In this document: in pieces, positions 17,001 through 25,281 of the stretch
Numbering within the stretch: the stretch's first letter is position 1
Layout of the letters: each line of letters begins with the position of its first letter
Assembly: GCA_012267415.1 (NCBI GenBank)
Contig: JAAXGN010000015.1
Span: 124,001 to 188,000, forward strand
Source of the DNA: Candidatus Poribacteria bacterium
Lineage (GTDB): Bacteria > Poribacteria > WGA-4E > WGA-3G
Length of the DNA stretch: 64,000 nucleotides
Direction: 5' to 3'
The notes under the pieces: generated by a model
The model's input: only the letters and a program-made list of their open reading frames with translations
What the model was told of the DNA's origin: nothing
Databases searched by the model: none
Translations under genes and position numbers: made by a program

Positions 17001-18275
17001 TCACAAGCCAAGGTCTTTAGGCTTGGGTAGTTGACTAAGTTTTGGGTGATTTTTGAAGATATTCACCAAGTTGGTAACCAATTTTTCAGGATCATGCCTA
17101 ATAACGTTCATCTGTTCGCCTCCCATCCATGTTCCAACTTCAGTTACAACCATATCTCTTATGAGGTCAGCTTCAACGACGGTAATACCATCGTCTTCCA
17201 ATCGCTCTAATTCTCGGTTATACGATACTTGGACTTTTGAGGCATCTGCAACCTGAACGGTTTCTGCGGAGAGTGTTGAAATATCCTTTGCGAGGTTTAG
17301 AACTTTCATCAGATGCTCTGTATCCTCAGCAAGCATAGAGAGTCCGTCTTCAGACAGTGTTTTGATACGAGTAAGTTGTGATACTAATTCATTCCGAACA
17401 TACCCTTGCATTATCTCTTTTGGTGCTGGTTGATTATTTGCTAAAACATAATCAATCGGTATTTTTGCATGATCAAGGATCGCATTCACATGATCTGTGA
17501 CAGCGTATCCATCTGTTTCGCCGGGTTGTGTCATCACATTACACACATATATCTTGACAGCATTAGAACGTTGGATGGTTTCAACGATTCCTTTAATCAC
17601 GAGATTTGGCATGATGCTGGTGTAAAGGCTACCTGGTCCGATGATAATTGCATCGGCATTAACAAGTGCATCTATTGCGCTCTGATGTGCTTGACAGTTA
17701 TAGTCTTCCTCATTTGAATGATGTGCCAATTCATTTTCACGGCCATTCTCTCTTTGTTCAAAAAAGACGCGTTTAATAGGTTCTCTATTTTCCCGCATTG
17801 GAATGGTAGATTCACCTCGGACGATTTCACCATTTGCGAGTTCAGCACAAAGGACAGTGGAATCCAATGTGACAGGAATAATCTGTCCGCGCACGGAAAG
17901 CAGCCGGGATGCAGCTTGGATAGCTTTTGGGAAGTTTCCTTGAATTTTCGTCAATGCAGTTAACAGAAGATTCCCGATCGTATGTCCGCCGAGGTCCCCG
18001 TTACTGGAGAATCGGTATTCAAAGAGACCGGAGATCTCATCCGCATCGGATAGTGTATACAGAAGTCTCCGTATATCCCCCGGTGGTAGTACACCAAACT
18101 CTTCTACGAGTCGTCCAGAACTTCCCCCATCATCAGATACGGTGACAATGGCAGCTAAACTGTCAAGATCGATGATTTGTCTCTCTGCTGTTTCTAAATC
18201 GGCATACTGTTTTAACCCGCTGAGGAGGGCGGATAAACCGCTACCACCACCAATACAGGCAATTTTCAAAGACAT
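17001..18275 (-). CDS. yvcK: YvcK/CofD-like gluconeogenesis factor
   Basis: Members bind UDP-sugars such as UDP-GlcNAc and link carbon metabolism to cell-wall growth. The N-terminus IACIGGGSGLSALLSGLK is the phosphate-binding loop. It is followed by AIVTVSDDGGSSGRL and PPGDIRRLL, diagnostic of the YvcK branch, and later GPGSLYTSIMPNL. I chose ATG 18275, preceded by GGAG at seven bases; the frame extends to 18302 without a better site. Length is 424 residues, somewhat longer than typical because of an acidic linker around residues 185-200. It is the last gene of an operon behind the glmM-type mutase, which makes GlcNAc precursors, a sensible functional link. Confidence 0.9.
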   Translation of the reverse strand: MSLKIACIGGGSGLSALLSGLKQYADLETAERQIIDLDSLAAIVTVSDDGGSSGRLVEEFGVLPPGDIRRLLYTLSDADEISGLFEYRFSSNGDLGGHTIGNLLLTALTKIQGNFPKAIQAASRLLSVRGQIIPVTLDSTVLCAELANGEIVRGESTIPMRENREPIKRVFFEQRENGRENELAHHSNEEDYNCQAHQSAIDALVNADAIIIGPGSLYTSIMPNLVIKGIVETIQRSNAVKIYVCNVMTQPGETDGYAVTDHVNAILDHAKIPIDYVLANNQPAPKEIMQGYVRNELVSQLTRIKTLSEDGLSMLAEDTEHLMKVLNLAKDISTLSAETVQVADASKVQVSYNRELERLEDDGITVVEADLIRDMVVTEVGTWMGGEQMNVIRHDPEKLVTNLVNIFKNHPKLSQLPKPKDLGL

Positions 18276-18355
18276 AATTTCTCCAACCATAAAAAGATAC
18301 AATCTGTCTCATTTATGTTCAACGTTAAGGAAAAGGTTTATGATACATAACGGAG

Positions 18356-19750
18356 TTAACGTTTTATCTGTTTCATTAACAACTCTAAACTCTCAAGAGT
18401 CTGATTACATAATAATTCCGCTTCCGATGCTGTTGGTGCTTCACTAAATATACGGATTACCGGCTCAGTTCCTGATTTTCTGATATTCACCCAACGATCA
18501 TCCCAGACCCGTTTAATTCCATCTGTTAATTCAAGCGATGACGTATCACTGTTCGTTGATGTAATTTCATCCTTGTATTGAGCCAATAGTTGTGACGCAA
18601 CGGCCTGTGATGGTATCTCCATTTTTTTGCGGCACATTTCATAATGAGGCATCGCATCAACAAGTACTGAGACGGTGGTATCGGATTCGACAAGGTGTTG
18701 AAGAATCGCTGCGATGGAAGTGATACCGTCCGTTGTATGATTGATCCCAGGATAGATAACACCACCTGTCCCTTCGCCTCCGATAACTGCGTTGACTTCA
18801 TGCATCTTTTCTACGACATATCCAACCCCGACCTTCGTTCTGTGTAGTTTTACGTCGTGTTTTGTGGCGATATCGTCAAGCATTCTACTCGTGGAGACAG
18901 TGGCGACAATATCACCTTTCGTTTTGCTGATGATAAAATCTGTTACGAATGCAAATGTCCATTCACCGTTCAGTGCAACCCCACTGTCCGTCACGACCAC
19001 GACACGATCTGCATCGCCATCGTGTGCAAATCCGATATCAGCACCTGTATTGACCACTGTCTCAACGAGTTCAGTTATGGCATCGGGATTAGGTTCCGCA
19101 GGACGATTAAAGTTCCCATCCGGTATACAGTTCACTTCAATGACTTCACAACCGAGTTCCTTGAGCAGTGTTGGACTAATCACACAACCCGCTCCATTAC
19201 CACAATCAAGTGCTACTTTCAGTTTTGCGTTTCGGATTGAATCTATATCAAACCAAGATGAATTGAGAATCCTTTCAAGGTGAAGTGCCGTTGATTCCGT
19301 ATAAACCTGATGTGCGCCAAGTTTGTCCCACGGCATCAGTTCAAAGTTCTCTGTATCATAGATGTGCAGCAATTCATCGCGTTCTGTCTGTGTTAGTAAC
19401 TTTCCTGAATCTGATGCAAATTCTATGCCATTCCACGCAACAGGATTATGACTTGCAGTGATCGTGATACTTCCTTGTGCATTCAGAACTTTTGCAGTCA
19501 AAAGGACGGTTGGCGTTGGACACAAACCGACATCCATCACTTGACAACCTGTCGCAATCAGTCCGGCAAGCACTGCATGACGTAGCATAGGACTTGAGGT
19601 GCGGGAATCTATACCTAAGACGACAGTCCCTCCACCAACAAGCGTACCGAATGCCAATGCGAATCTTGTGATGGTTTGCATATCAAGTGATGCACCTACT
19701 TCTCCACGAACACCTGATACACTTACAATTGGGTCTTTTAATTTTTTCAT
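18356..19750 (-). CDS. glmM: Phosphoglucosamine mutase-type phosphohexomutase
   Basis: The enzyme interconverts hexose 6- and 1-phosphates; the GlmM reaction supplies glucosamine-1-phosphate for UDP-GlcNAc. The phosphoserine loop TASHNP has its Ser at residue 100. Other family marks are the metal loop DGDADR, the sugar-binding loop GEGTGG and the C-terminal phosphate site RKSGTEPVIR, so all four domains are complete in 464 residues. I use ATG 19750; a TTG four codons upstream is less likely. It starts eight bases after the stop of the membrane protein upstream and is followed by yvcK. Phosphomannomutase is the main alternative reading; the yvcK neighbour favours GlmM. Confidence 0.85.
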   Translation of the reverse strand: MKKLKDPIVSVSGVRGEVGASLDMQTITRFALAFGTLVGGGTVVLGIDSRTSSPMLRHAVLAGLIATGCQVMDVGLCPTPTVLLTAKVLNAQGSITITASHNPVAWNGIEFASDSGKLLTQTERDELLHIYDTENFELMPWDKLGAHQVYTESTALHLERILNSSWFDIDSIRNAKLKVALDCGNGAGCVISPTLLKELGCEVIEVNCIPDGNFNRPAEPNPDAITELVETVVNTGADIGFAHDGDADRVVVVTDSGVALNGEWTFAFVTDFIISKTKGDIVATVSTSRMLDDIATKHDVKLHRTKVGVGYVVEKMHEVNAVIGGEGTGGVIYPGINHTTDGITSIAAILQHLVESDTTVSVLVDAMPHYEMCRKKMEIPSQAVASQLLAQYKDEITSTNSDTSSLELTDGIKRVWDDRWVNIRKSGTEPVIRIFSEAPTASEAELLCNQTLESLELLMKQIKR

Positions 19751-19758
19751 AAATGTTC

Positions 19759-20559
19759 TCAACAGAATTTCAACATCGCTCTATCTGAAACGGATTTTGT
19801 GGGTCTACACATCCACCATGTCCACAAAAAACTACATGCACCGATAACAAGTTGCCAGAATACGTTCATATACCAAGCAGGATACGTGTAATCTTGATCA
19901 GTAATGGGGGTTAATTTATAGAACAGAGGGTTTCTAAGCACATCCAATCCATCAAAAATGGTACAGACTGCAATCACTGGATTCAGATGAAGTATCGGTT
20001 CAAAAACAGGTTGTAGGTCATTGATGTATCGTTCTAACGGTTTGATTAAAAATGCGCTGCTAATTAGAATGCCTAATAGCAGATAGGTAAACAGTGATCC
20101 AAAAAGAGTGTCACGAAAAGCACGCGCTCCAAACATGCCAACAGCTCCTGCCGCAAGACTGAAAAGTGTCAACACAACAATCATATTCAATGCTTTCACG
20201 ATTGGCATACCGATGACAACTGCAGCAAATATCGATGAAAGCAGTATCCAACCCATAATAGGTATTAGACTGATGCTCAGAATTCTCAGAATACTCTTAC
20301 CCATAGCAGTAGAAGACTGAACCAATATTATACCAGAATCAACATGTTGGGACTCTTGTCTGAAACTGATTGCGGTTAAATAGGGTGCTGATAGAAGGAC
20401 AACGAATATTTGAGCAAATGCAAAACATTCCGCATTCAAACCGATTTTTACTGACAAAAGCAATTGGTATAACAACCATTGCAGAAAAGTTGCGACAACA
20501 ATGACTGTGAATAGAGATTTTGGATTGTTCTGTCTCAAAAATCCATTCCGATCTGACAT
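19759..20559 (-). CDS. ABC-2-like integral membrane protein
   Basis: The 266-residue protein is hydrophobic through most of its length, with about six membrane helices (for example FTVIVVATFLQWLLYQLLL near residue 16 and MIVVLTLFSLAAGAVGM in the middle). It has short polar loops and a Trp-rich last helix. The pattern is that of ABC-2-type permease subunits, but no ATPase gene is adjacent. I chose ATG 20559 because GGAAGGG lies just upstream; the longer frame to 20670 reads through a palindromic repeat and is not credible. It begins the operon that continues with glmM and yvcK, which suggests an envelope role, unproven. Confidence 0.6.
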   Translation of the reverse strand: MSDRNGFLRQNNPKSLFTVIVVATFLQWLLYQLLLSVKIGLNAECFAFAQIFVVLLSAPYLTAISFRQESQHVDSGIILVQSSTAMGKSILRILSISLIPIMGWILLSSIFAAVVIGMPIVKALNMIVVLTLFSLAAGAVGMFGARAFRDTLFGSLFTYLLLGILISSAFLIKPLERYINDLQPVFEPILHLNPVIAVCTIFDGLDVLRNPLFYKLTPITDQDYTYPAWYMNVFWQLVIGACSFLWTWWMCRPTKSVSDRAMLKFC

Positions 20560-20636
20560 GATTCCCTTCCACCGCCTATTATCGTGAAACCTAAAAGCAT
20601 CCTGACACTTCATGGCATAACTGGAAATGAATTGCT

Positions 20637-20661
20637 GCGGGCAGGGAAACCCAGCCCCTAC
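20637..20661. repeat. GC-rich palindromic core repeat (degenerate copy)
   Basis: GCGGGCAGGGAAACCCAGCC followed by CCTAC is a slightly decayed copy of the family whose good copies read GGGCGGGG...CCCCGCCC with CCTAC at one end. Other copies are at 21904, 23431, 23526, 53433, 56760, 58746 and 60415. Confidence 0.6.
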
Positions 20662-20810
20662 AAACGGCAATTTGCTAACGGATAGCAGTTTACATAATAC
20701 TAAGTCTTACTATGTATCAATAGATTATAGCACACCTAATAACTGAAATACAATTCAAAAGAATGTAATCATTAACCTATCACTTGTCAAAAATCCATTT
20801 TTCAACTACA

Positions 20811-21839
20811 ATGTTTGATGTGTATGCCTTAGAACCTGTTTCACCTCAACGTAATAGTGATTGGGATGCTGTTATCCGGCGATGTTCGAACAGTAATGTA
20901 TTTCAGAGTTCTGTATGGCGGGATGCACTGACACATGCCTTCAAACAGCTTAATCCCATATATCTACTGATAAAGAAGGACGAATCCGTAATCGGAGGTA
21001 TGCCTGCTTTCGTATTTCAACCGATACCCGGTATACGACTATGGTATTCAATGCCGTGGAACCTGTTTGGTGGACCGCTGTTAATCAATTCAACGGATGT
21101 CAATACAGATGAACTTATCTCAAGCATTGAAACCTATCTGCAATCAATTGCATCAGAAAAAAGGTGGTGTGAAATGTGTTGGACATTATCTCCCGATGAC
21201 AGTGTGAAATACGGCGATGCACTAACAGCTGCTGGGTATGAGAAAAGTGATCACTTTACACACCTCCTAAAAACAGACTGCGATATTGATACCCTCTGGC
21301 AAGCCTACAACAAACGCGTAAGAGGTGCTGTAAGAAAGGCTCAGAAATCGGGTGTAAAGGTGACAGATACGAACAGTGATAAGGATATAGCAATATTCTA
21401 CAACATGTATCTGGCGACGGTAAAACGTTTAGGTGGAACACCGAAACCGCGCAAACTCATGACATATCTTCTTCAACACGGTATCGCAAAACTTGCTATA
21501 GCGACCTATCAAGATACAATCATTGCAGGTTTGCTTTATCTGCATTTTAATCGGACAGTAACGTTGTGGTGTGAAGCGTCCTTGCCTGAGTTTTTGCAGT
21601 ATCGTCCCAACAATGCAATTTTTCATCATATTATCACGTTGGCATGTGATGAAGGATATGAATGCGTGGATTTCGGAGCATCTCCACCTGAGAGCACAGG
21701 TTTGATCGCACATAAGGAACAGTATCGTGCAAAAAGAACCGATTTTTGCAGTTTTACGAAAACTATTTTGCCGATGCGAAGAGCGTTATGGACAAGCAGC
21801 GAGAGTTTGTTAAGGAAAATCTATACACGGTTGCAGTAA
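20811..21839 (+). CDS. FemAB-like GNAT-fold acyl/aminoacyl transferase
   Basis: The protein has the double GNAT architecture of FemAB-related enzymes, which transfer amino acids or acyl groups to cell-wall or exopolysaccharide precursors. Typical marks are FQSSVWRDAL near the start and a central basic helix VRGAVRKAQKSGVKV. A C-terminal DFGASPPESTGLIAHKEQY corresponds to the conserved DFG-x-S...KEQ signature. Length is 343 residues from ATG 20811; a TTG start at 20784 would add nine residues. Neither start has a good ribosome binding site. It stands alone between two palindromic repeat elements. The substrate cannot be told from the sequence. Confidence 0.75.
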   Translation: MFDVYALEPVSPQRNSDWDAVIRRCSNSNVFQSSVWRDALTHAFKQLNPIYLLIKKDESVIGGMPAFVFQPIPGIRLWYSMPWNLFGGPLLINSTDVNTDELISSIETYLQSIASEKRWCEMCWTLSPDDSVKYGDALTAAGYEKSDHFTHLLKTDCDIDTLWQAYNKRVRGAVRKAQKSGVKVTDTNSDKDIAIFYNMYLATVKRLGGTPKPRKLMTYLLQHGIAKLAIATYQDTIIAGLLYLHFNRTVTLWCEASLPEFLQYRPNNAIFHHIITLACDEGYECVDFGASPPESTGLIAHKEQYRAKRTDFCSFTKTILPMRRALWTSSESLLRKIYTRLQ

Positions 21840-21861
21840 AAAGAGAATAATAATCTTACAA

Positions 21862-21998
21862 GTAACGTGAGTTTGATAAAGCGTGTTGTTGGATTCGCTG
21901 TAGGGGCGAGGTCACCTCGCCCGTAGGGATTAGGAAACTTAACCCCTACGATAATTTGTTTGATGTTTGGAATTTGCTATATATCAAACTCACGTTAC
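21862..21998. mobile_element. 137-bp nested palindromic element
   Basis: A perfect 17-bp inverted repeat (GTAACGTGAGTTTGATA at 21862-21878, reverse complement at 21982-21998) encloses the palindromic core GGGCGAGGT-C-ACCTCGCCC (21904-21922), flanked by GTAGG on both sides. It has no coding capacity. It lies between the GNAT gene and the sulfatase and looks like a non-autonomous insertion built around the same GC-rich core as the elements at 23380, 23494 and 56728. Confidence 0.75.
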
Positions 21999-22022
21999 AG
22001 GTAGTCCGAATGAGGAGAAAAC

Positions 22023-23375
22023 ATGCCGCGTAAACCTAACTTAATCTTTGTATTTGGAGACCAACACCGGCAATGTGATGTCGGTTGTGCGGGGAATCCA
22101 CAAGTTCAAACACCATCAATGGATAAACTTGCAGAACAGGGAATGTTCTTTCCAAATACATTTACAAATGTCCCGATATGTGTTCCCGCACGCGGATCAC
22201 TTATGACAGGAAAACACCCTCTCAGCCACAAAGCCGTTTCTAACGACCTACCACTTCCATTATCTGAAACTGGCATCGCACAGGTATTCAAAGATGACGG
22301 ATATGCTACGGGTTATATCGGTAAATGGCATCTCGGTGGGGTGCCGAGGGATAAGTTCATCACACCTGAAATGCGGTTCGGATTTGATCATTGGATTGGA
22401 TGGAACTGTCATCACAACTATTTCAACGCACCGTATCACGACTCTGATGGTAATAGAAAACAGATTGAAGGATACGAACCCGATTTTCAGACAGATAAGG
22501 CGATAAAATACTGCCGAGACCATGCTGATAAACCTTTCTGTCTGTATTTAAGTTGGGGACCCCCACACAATCCGTATCAGCATGTGCCTGAAAGATATAA
22601 AGAGATGTATCCACCAGAGGACATTCAACTTCGTCCGAATGCAGTAGATACACCACAAACACGGAACGATATTTCCGGTTATTACGCACATATTACGGCT
22701 TTGGATGAAAACCTGGGTCGTCTGATGGATGCACTGGACGAAATCGGTATTGCAGATGACACCATCCTTGTCTATACATCAGACCACGGGGATATGCTGG
22801 GTAGCCAAGGGCACGTCAGAAAAGAACGACCCTGGGATGAATCCAGTAGAATTCCTTTCATCATCCGATGGAACAACAGAATCCCTGCTGGTGTCACCCG
22901 TGGAACCTTGCTGAGTCTTGTTGACTTTATGCCGTCAATGCTATCTCTATGCGATTTACCTATTCCTGATGGTGTAGAAGGGATCGACCTTGCTGATGCT
23001 ATGTTGGGTAAAACGATTGATGAACCGCAATCTGTGTTGCTTCAAATTCCGCTACATGGTGGCGAGGGGTATCCTGCGGGTTTAACCGAATGGCGTGGTG
23101 TCCGAACACATCGTCATACTTACGCACGACACTACGACGGCATAGGTTGGTTACTCTACGATAACGTAAACGACCCGTATCAGATGAATAATCTTATAGA
23201 TGATGCAGACTCACAACCGGTACGTGAAGAATTAGAGGCAGACCTTCAACAGTGGCTTGAACGGATAAATGATCCGTGTATCGCGGGTTTAGACCACATC
23301 CGTCAACTCGGTTTAGCGGAGTTGTGGAACCTTAGCGAACAACGTTTAGGTGGAAGAAAACCGCGTTGGGCATAA
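22023..23375 (+). CDS. Sulfatase (Cys-type, formylglycine-dependent)
   Basis: Sulfatases hydrolyse sulfate esters using a formylglycine made from Cys in C-x-P-x-R, here CVPAR at residues 53-57 followed by GSLMTGKH. Asp13 and Gln14 (FGDQH) and the segment SDHGDMLG provide calcium ligands. The total of 450 residues is typical. GAGGAGA lies before ATG 22023. There is no signal peptide, so the enzyme appears cytoplasmic or the substrate enters first; exported sulfatases normally have one. The maturation enzyme is not in this window. The likely substrates are sulfated glycans or small esters; specificity is not visible. Both flanks carry palindromic elements. Confidence 0.92.
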   Translation: MPRKPNLIFVFGDQHRQCDVGCAGNPQVQTPSMDKLAEQGMFFPNTFTNVPICVPARGSLMTGKHPLSHKAVSNDLPLPLSETGIAQVFKDDGYATGYIGKWHLGGVPRDKFITPEMRFGFDHWIGWNCHHNYFNAPYHDSDGNRKQIEGYEPDFQTDKAIKYCRDHADKPFCLYLSWGPPHNPYQHVPERYKEMYPPEDIQLRPNAVDTPQTRNDISGYYAHITALDENLGRLMDALDEIGIADDTILVYTSDHGDMLGSQGHVRKERPWDESSRIPFIIRWNNRIPAGVTRGTLLSLVDFMPSMLSLCDLPIPDGVEGIDLADAMLGKTIDEPQSVLLQIPLHGGEGYPAGLTEWRGVRTHRHTYARHYDGIGWLLYDNVNDPYQMNNLIDDADSQPVREELEADLQQWLERINDPCIAGLDHIRQLGLAELWNLSEQRLGGRKPRWA

Positions 23376-23379
23376 ATAA

Positions 23380-23482
23380 ATGAAGATTGAATAAATATCT
23401 TGGTAATCCTATCCAGAAAAACAATTGTAGGGGCGGGGGTTTCCCCGCCCGCATATTACCGAATTTATATCCCAATCTTCAT
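23380..23482. mobile_element. 103-bp nested palindromic element A
   Basis: Outer inverted repeat ATGAAGATTG / CAATCTTCAT (23380-23389 and 23473-23482), inner pair GGTAAT / ATTACC, and GC-rich core GGGCGGGG...CCCCGCCC (23431-23450). It begins five bases after the sulfatase stop and may also serve as its terminator. A second copy with the same outer ends is at 56728-56845. Confidence 0.8.
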
Positions 23483-23493
23483 AGGCAAGTTTG

Positions 23494-23601
23494 AATATTA
23501 AATATGCAGGTGGCACGTTAATGACGGGCGGGGAGACCCCGCCCCTACGGGTTCGGCACCTGCAGGATTATCGGAAAATTGATAATTCATTATTTAATAT
23601 T
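23494..23601. mobile_element. 108-bp nested palindromic element B
   Basis: Outer repeat AATATTAAATA / TATTTAATATT (23494-23504 and 23591-23601), inner GCAGGTG / CACCTGC, core GGGCGGGG...CCCCGCCCC (23526-23545). The core matches element A but the outer ends differ. It ends 17 bases from the stop of the P1 peptidase gene. Confidence 0.8.
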
Positions 23602-23618
23602 GCTTAAGGAAACCGAAT

Positions 23619-24542
23619 TTAGGCTCTGTTTGAAACAGACACAGCATTGATAATTGATTCCGAAACAACCTCTGCAGCAAGGATGCCGATGGTATTGACA
23701 TTACTGCTACTGTGTTTTCCCGTCGCAAGCGTAAAAAGGGTGTCACCATCAAACATTGTATGTGATGGACGTATAGCACGTGCCATACCATCGTGTGCCA
23801 TCTCAGCAACCCGTGTCGCTTCTGCGACTGTTAACGTTGCATTTGTTGCTATAACGCCTATAGTTGTGTTCGTTCCTGGCACTATATCGGCATCTAAGAG
23901 TCTTTCCGTGATGTCTACGTAGGTGTCGTTTATTTTTCCACCTGCAACTATCTCACCAGTTGCAGGATTGACGACATTGCCTAAGGCATTTACGACTGTG
24001 ATTGCAGCAACATTCAGTCCTGATTTGAGGGACTTACATGCTGAACCGAGACCGCCAGGAGAGGGTATGACATTAGGGGCTTTTCCGAGGGTTGCGCCTG
24101 TTCCTGCACCGATAGTTCCCATTGCAACAGGTTCCGTTGATGCGTTTTCGCACGCCTGATACCCCATTGCTTTATCAGGACGTACCTTTGCGTCTCCGAC
24201 GTGTAGGTCAAAAATGACTGCAGCAGGGACAATCGGTACACGAACAGGTCCTACGGGGAGACCTATACTGTTTTCTTCCAAGTACTGAACAACCCCACTT
24301 GCAGCATCCAAACCGAAAGCACTTCCACCTGTGAGTAAGATTGCATGTGCTTTTTGGATTAATCGTCCGGGACGGATTGCTTCTGTTTCTCGCGTTCCTG
24401 GTGCCGCACCGCGCACATCAACACCTGCTGTCGCACCCTCTGGAGAGAGTATCACTGTACAACCGGTTTTAGCGGTCAAATCAGTCGCATGCCCGACCTG
24501 TATACCCTCAATTGCTGTAAGCGTTTCATTTGTCAATTGCAT
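23619..24542 (-). CDS. P1-family (S58, DmpA-like) peptidase
   Basis: Members of this family are aminopeptidases that mature by self-cleavage into two chains. The N-terminal half has the characteristic GIQVGHATD, GCTVIL, GGAxAGVDVRG-like and LTGGSAFGLDAA motifs, then GTIGAGTGATLGK, and AITVVNALGNV preceding the expected cleavage region. Length is 307 residues, typical of the short bacterial branch. There is no ribosome binding site before ATG 24542; instead TATAGT ends seven bases before it, so the transcript could be leaderless. The gene is alone on this strand between element B and an IS end. The natural substrate is unknown. Confidence 0.85.
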   Translation of the reverse strand: MQLTNETLTAIEGIQVGHATDLTAKTGCTVILSPEGATAGVDVRGAAPGTRETEAIRPGRLIQKAHAILLTGGSAFGLDAASGVVQYLEENSIGLPVGPVRVPIVPAAVIFDLHVGDAKVRPDKAMGYQACENASTEPVAMGTIGAGTGATLGKAPNVIPSPGGLGSACKSLKSGLNVAAITVVNALGNVVNPATGEIVAGGKINDTYVDITERLLDADIVPGTNTTIGVIATNATLTVAEATRVAEMAHDGMARAIRPSHTMFDGDTLFTLATGKHSSSNVNTIGILAAEVVSESIINAVSVSNRA

Positions 24543-24548
24543 ATTGTG

Positions 24549-24577
24549 ACTATAACACGTTTATACTTATTCTGCAA
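24549..24577 (-). promoter_or_regulatory. Promoter giving a possibly leaderless transcript
   Basis: On the minus strand TTGCAG and TATAGT are 17 bases apart, and only six bases separate the -10 from the peptidase ATG. Transcription would begin at or beside the start codon. The same geometry is seen before dcd. Confidence 0.55.
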
Positions 24578-24596
24578 GGGAGCTGGGGTATAGCAT

Positions 24597-24617
24597 GGGT
24601 GTGTAAAGTTTTTGGCA
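24597..24617 (+). repeat. Solo terminal inverted repeat of the 12838-type element
   Basis: GGGTGTGTAAAGTTTTTGGC plus A is identical to the right end of the element at 12838-13162. No second end is found in the following 700 bases, so this is a solo end or a remnant. Confidence 0.7.
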
Positions 24618-24667
24618 TGATCGTATCTCATAGCATGAAATTCAGTAATAAACACCTTTGACACCTT

Positions 24668-24764
24668 CCGTCAAATTCCCCCGCTTAGCTTGCGGGATGT
24701 AGACGGAAACCAAGCGGTTTATTTATCAAAAAAACTTGACATTTTCTAACATTTTTGATATGCT
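24668..24764 (+). mobile_element. IS200/IS605-type left-end remnant with promoter
   Basis: CCGTCAA (24668) and GGGATGTAGACGG (24694-24706) frame a small hairpin (CCCGC/GCGGG), just as CCGTCAA and GGGATGTAGACGG frame a hairpin before tnpB at 34681-34718. About 30 bases on, TTGACA (24736) and TATGCT (24759) with 17-base spacing form a promoter at the position equivalent to the tnpB promoter. There is no tnpB here. The deleted ankyrin copy begins 20 bases after the promoter. Confidence 0.6.
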
Positions 24765-24783
24765 CCCTTTAGCAGTCGGCAGT

Positions 24784-25084
24784 TGAAGTTTCCGGTGGGC
24801 ATGTTTACGCTTATCAGATTGGACCGACGATGCCGCTGCTTGAAATAGCACTGCAATCTAAACAGACAGAAATCGTTAATCTGCTTATAGATTTAGGGTA
24901 TGAAATCAATTTGCGTGATTGGCATTCACTGATCGGTCAGGGGCAGCTATTGCTCGAACATGGTTATAATCAATTATACATTTATCTATCGTTAGTTTTC
25001 AAGCAATTTATGATTGATATTGTAAAACCTAAGAATATTAGGGCACATCTTGGCAAGGTAGACAACGAATTGTCCTACGACTAA
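24784..25084 (+). pseudogene. Internally deleted copy of the ankyrin gene at 28360
   Basis: From 24784 to about 24942 the DNA is nearly identical to 28803-28961 in the ankyrin gene, including MPLLEIALQSKQTEIV and the LIDLGYEINLRDW segment. It then jumps to sequence equivalent to about 29198-29219 (QLLLEHG), so roughly 235 bases have been lost. After that similarity ends and the frame runs through unrelated AT-rich sequence to a stop at 25084. The first ATG (24830) is in the middle of a repeat. It is a gene fragment created by duplication and deletion, unlikely to be functional. It lies downstream of an IS605-type end that carries a promoter. Confidence 0.8.
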
Positions 25085-25281
25085 CGGATAAGTGTCTACA
25101 TAATCCTATAAAAAGGAAACATTATTTATTTTTAATCGTTAATTAAGATGACATGATTGTGCTTCTTCATGAAGCAATTATCCTTTTCCACACTTCAAGA
25201 TTCTTGCCGAATTGTGTACGGTATTTACATGAACTCTTCTAAGAAAAAGAATAATCCCCTCGCGAGTGGAGCTGTTTCTGA

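Noticed and set aside
20560-20670. N-terminal extension of the ABC-2-like membrane protein
   Set aside because: It covers a degenerate palindromic repeat and lacks a start signal, while ATG 20559 has GGAAGGG upstream.
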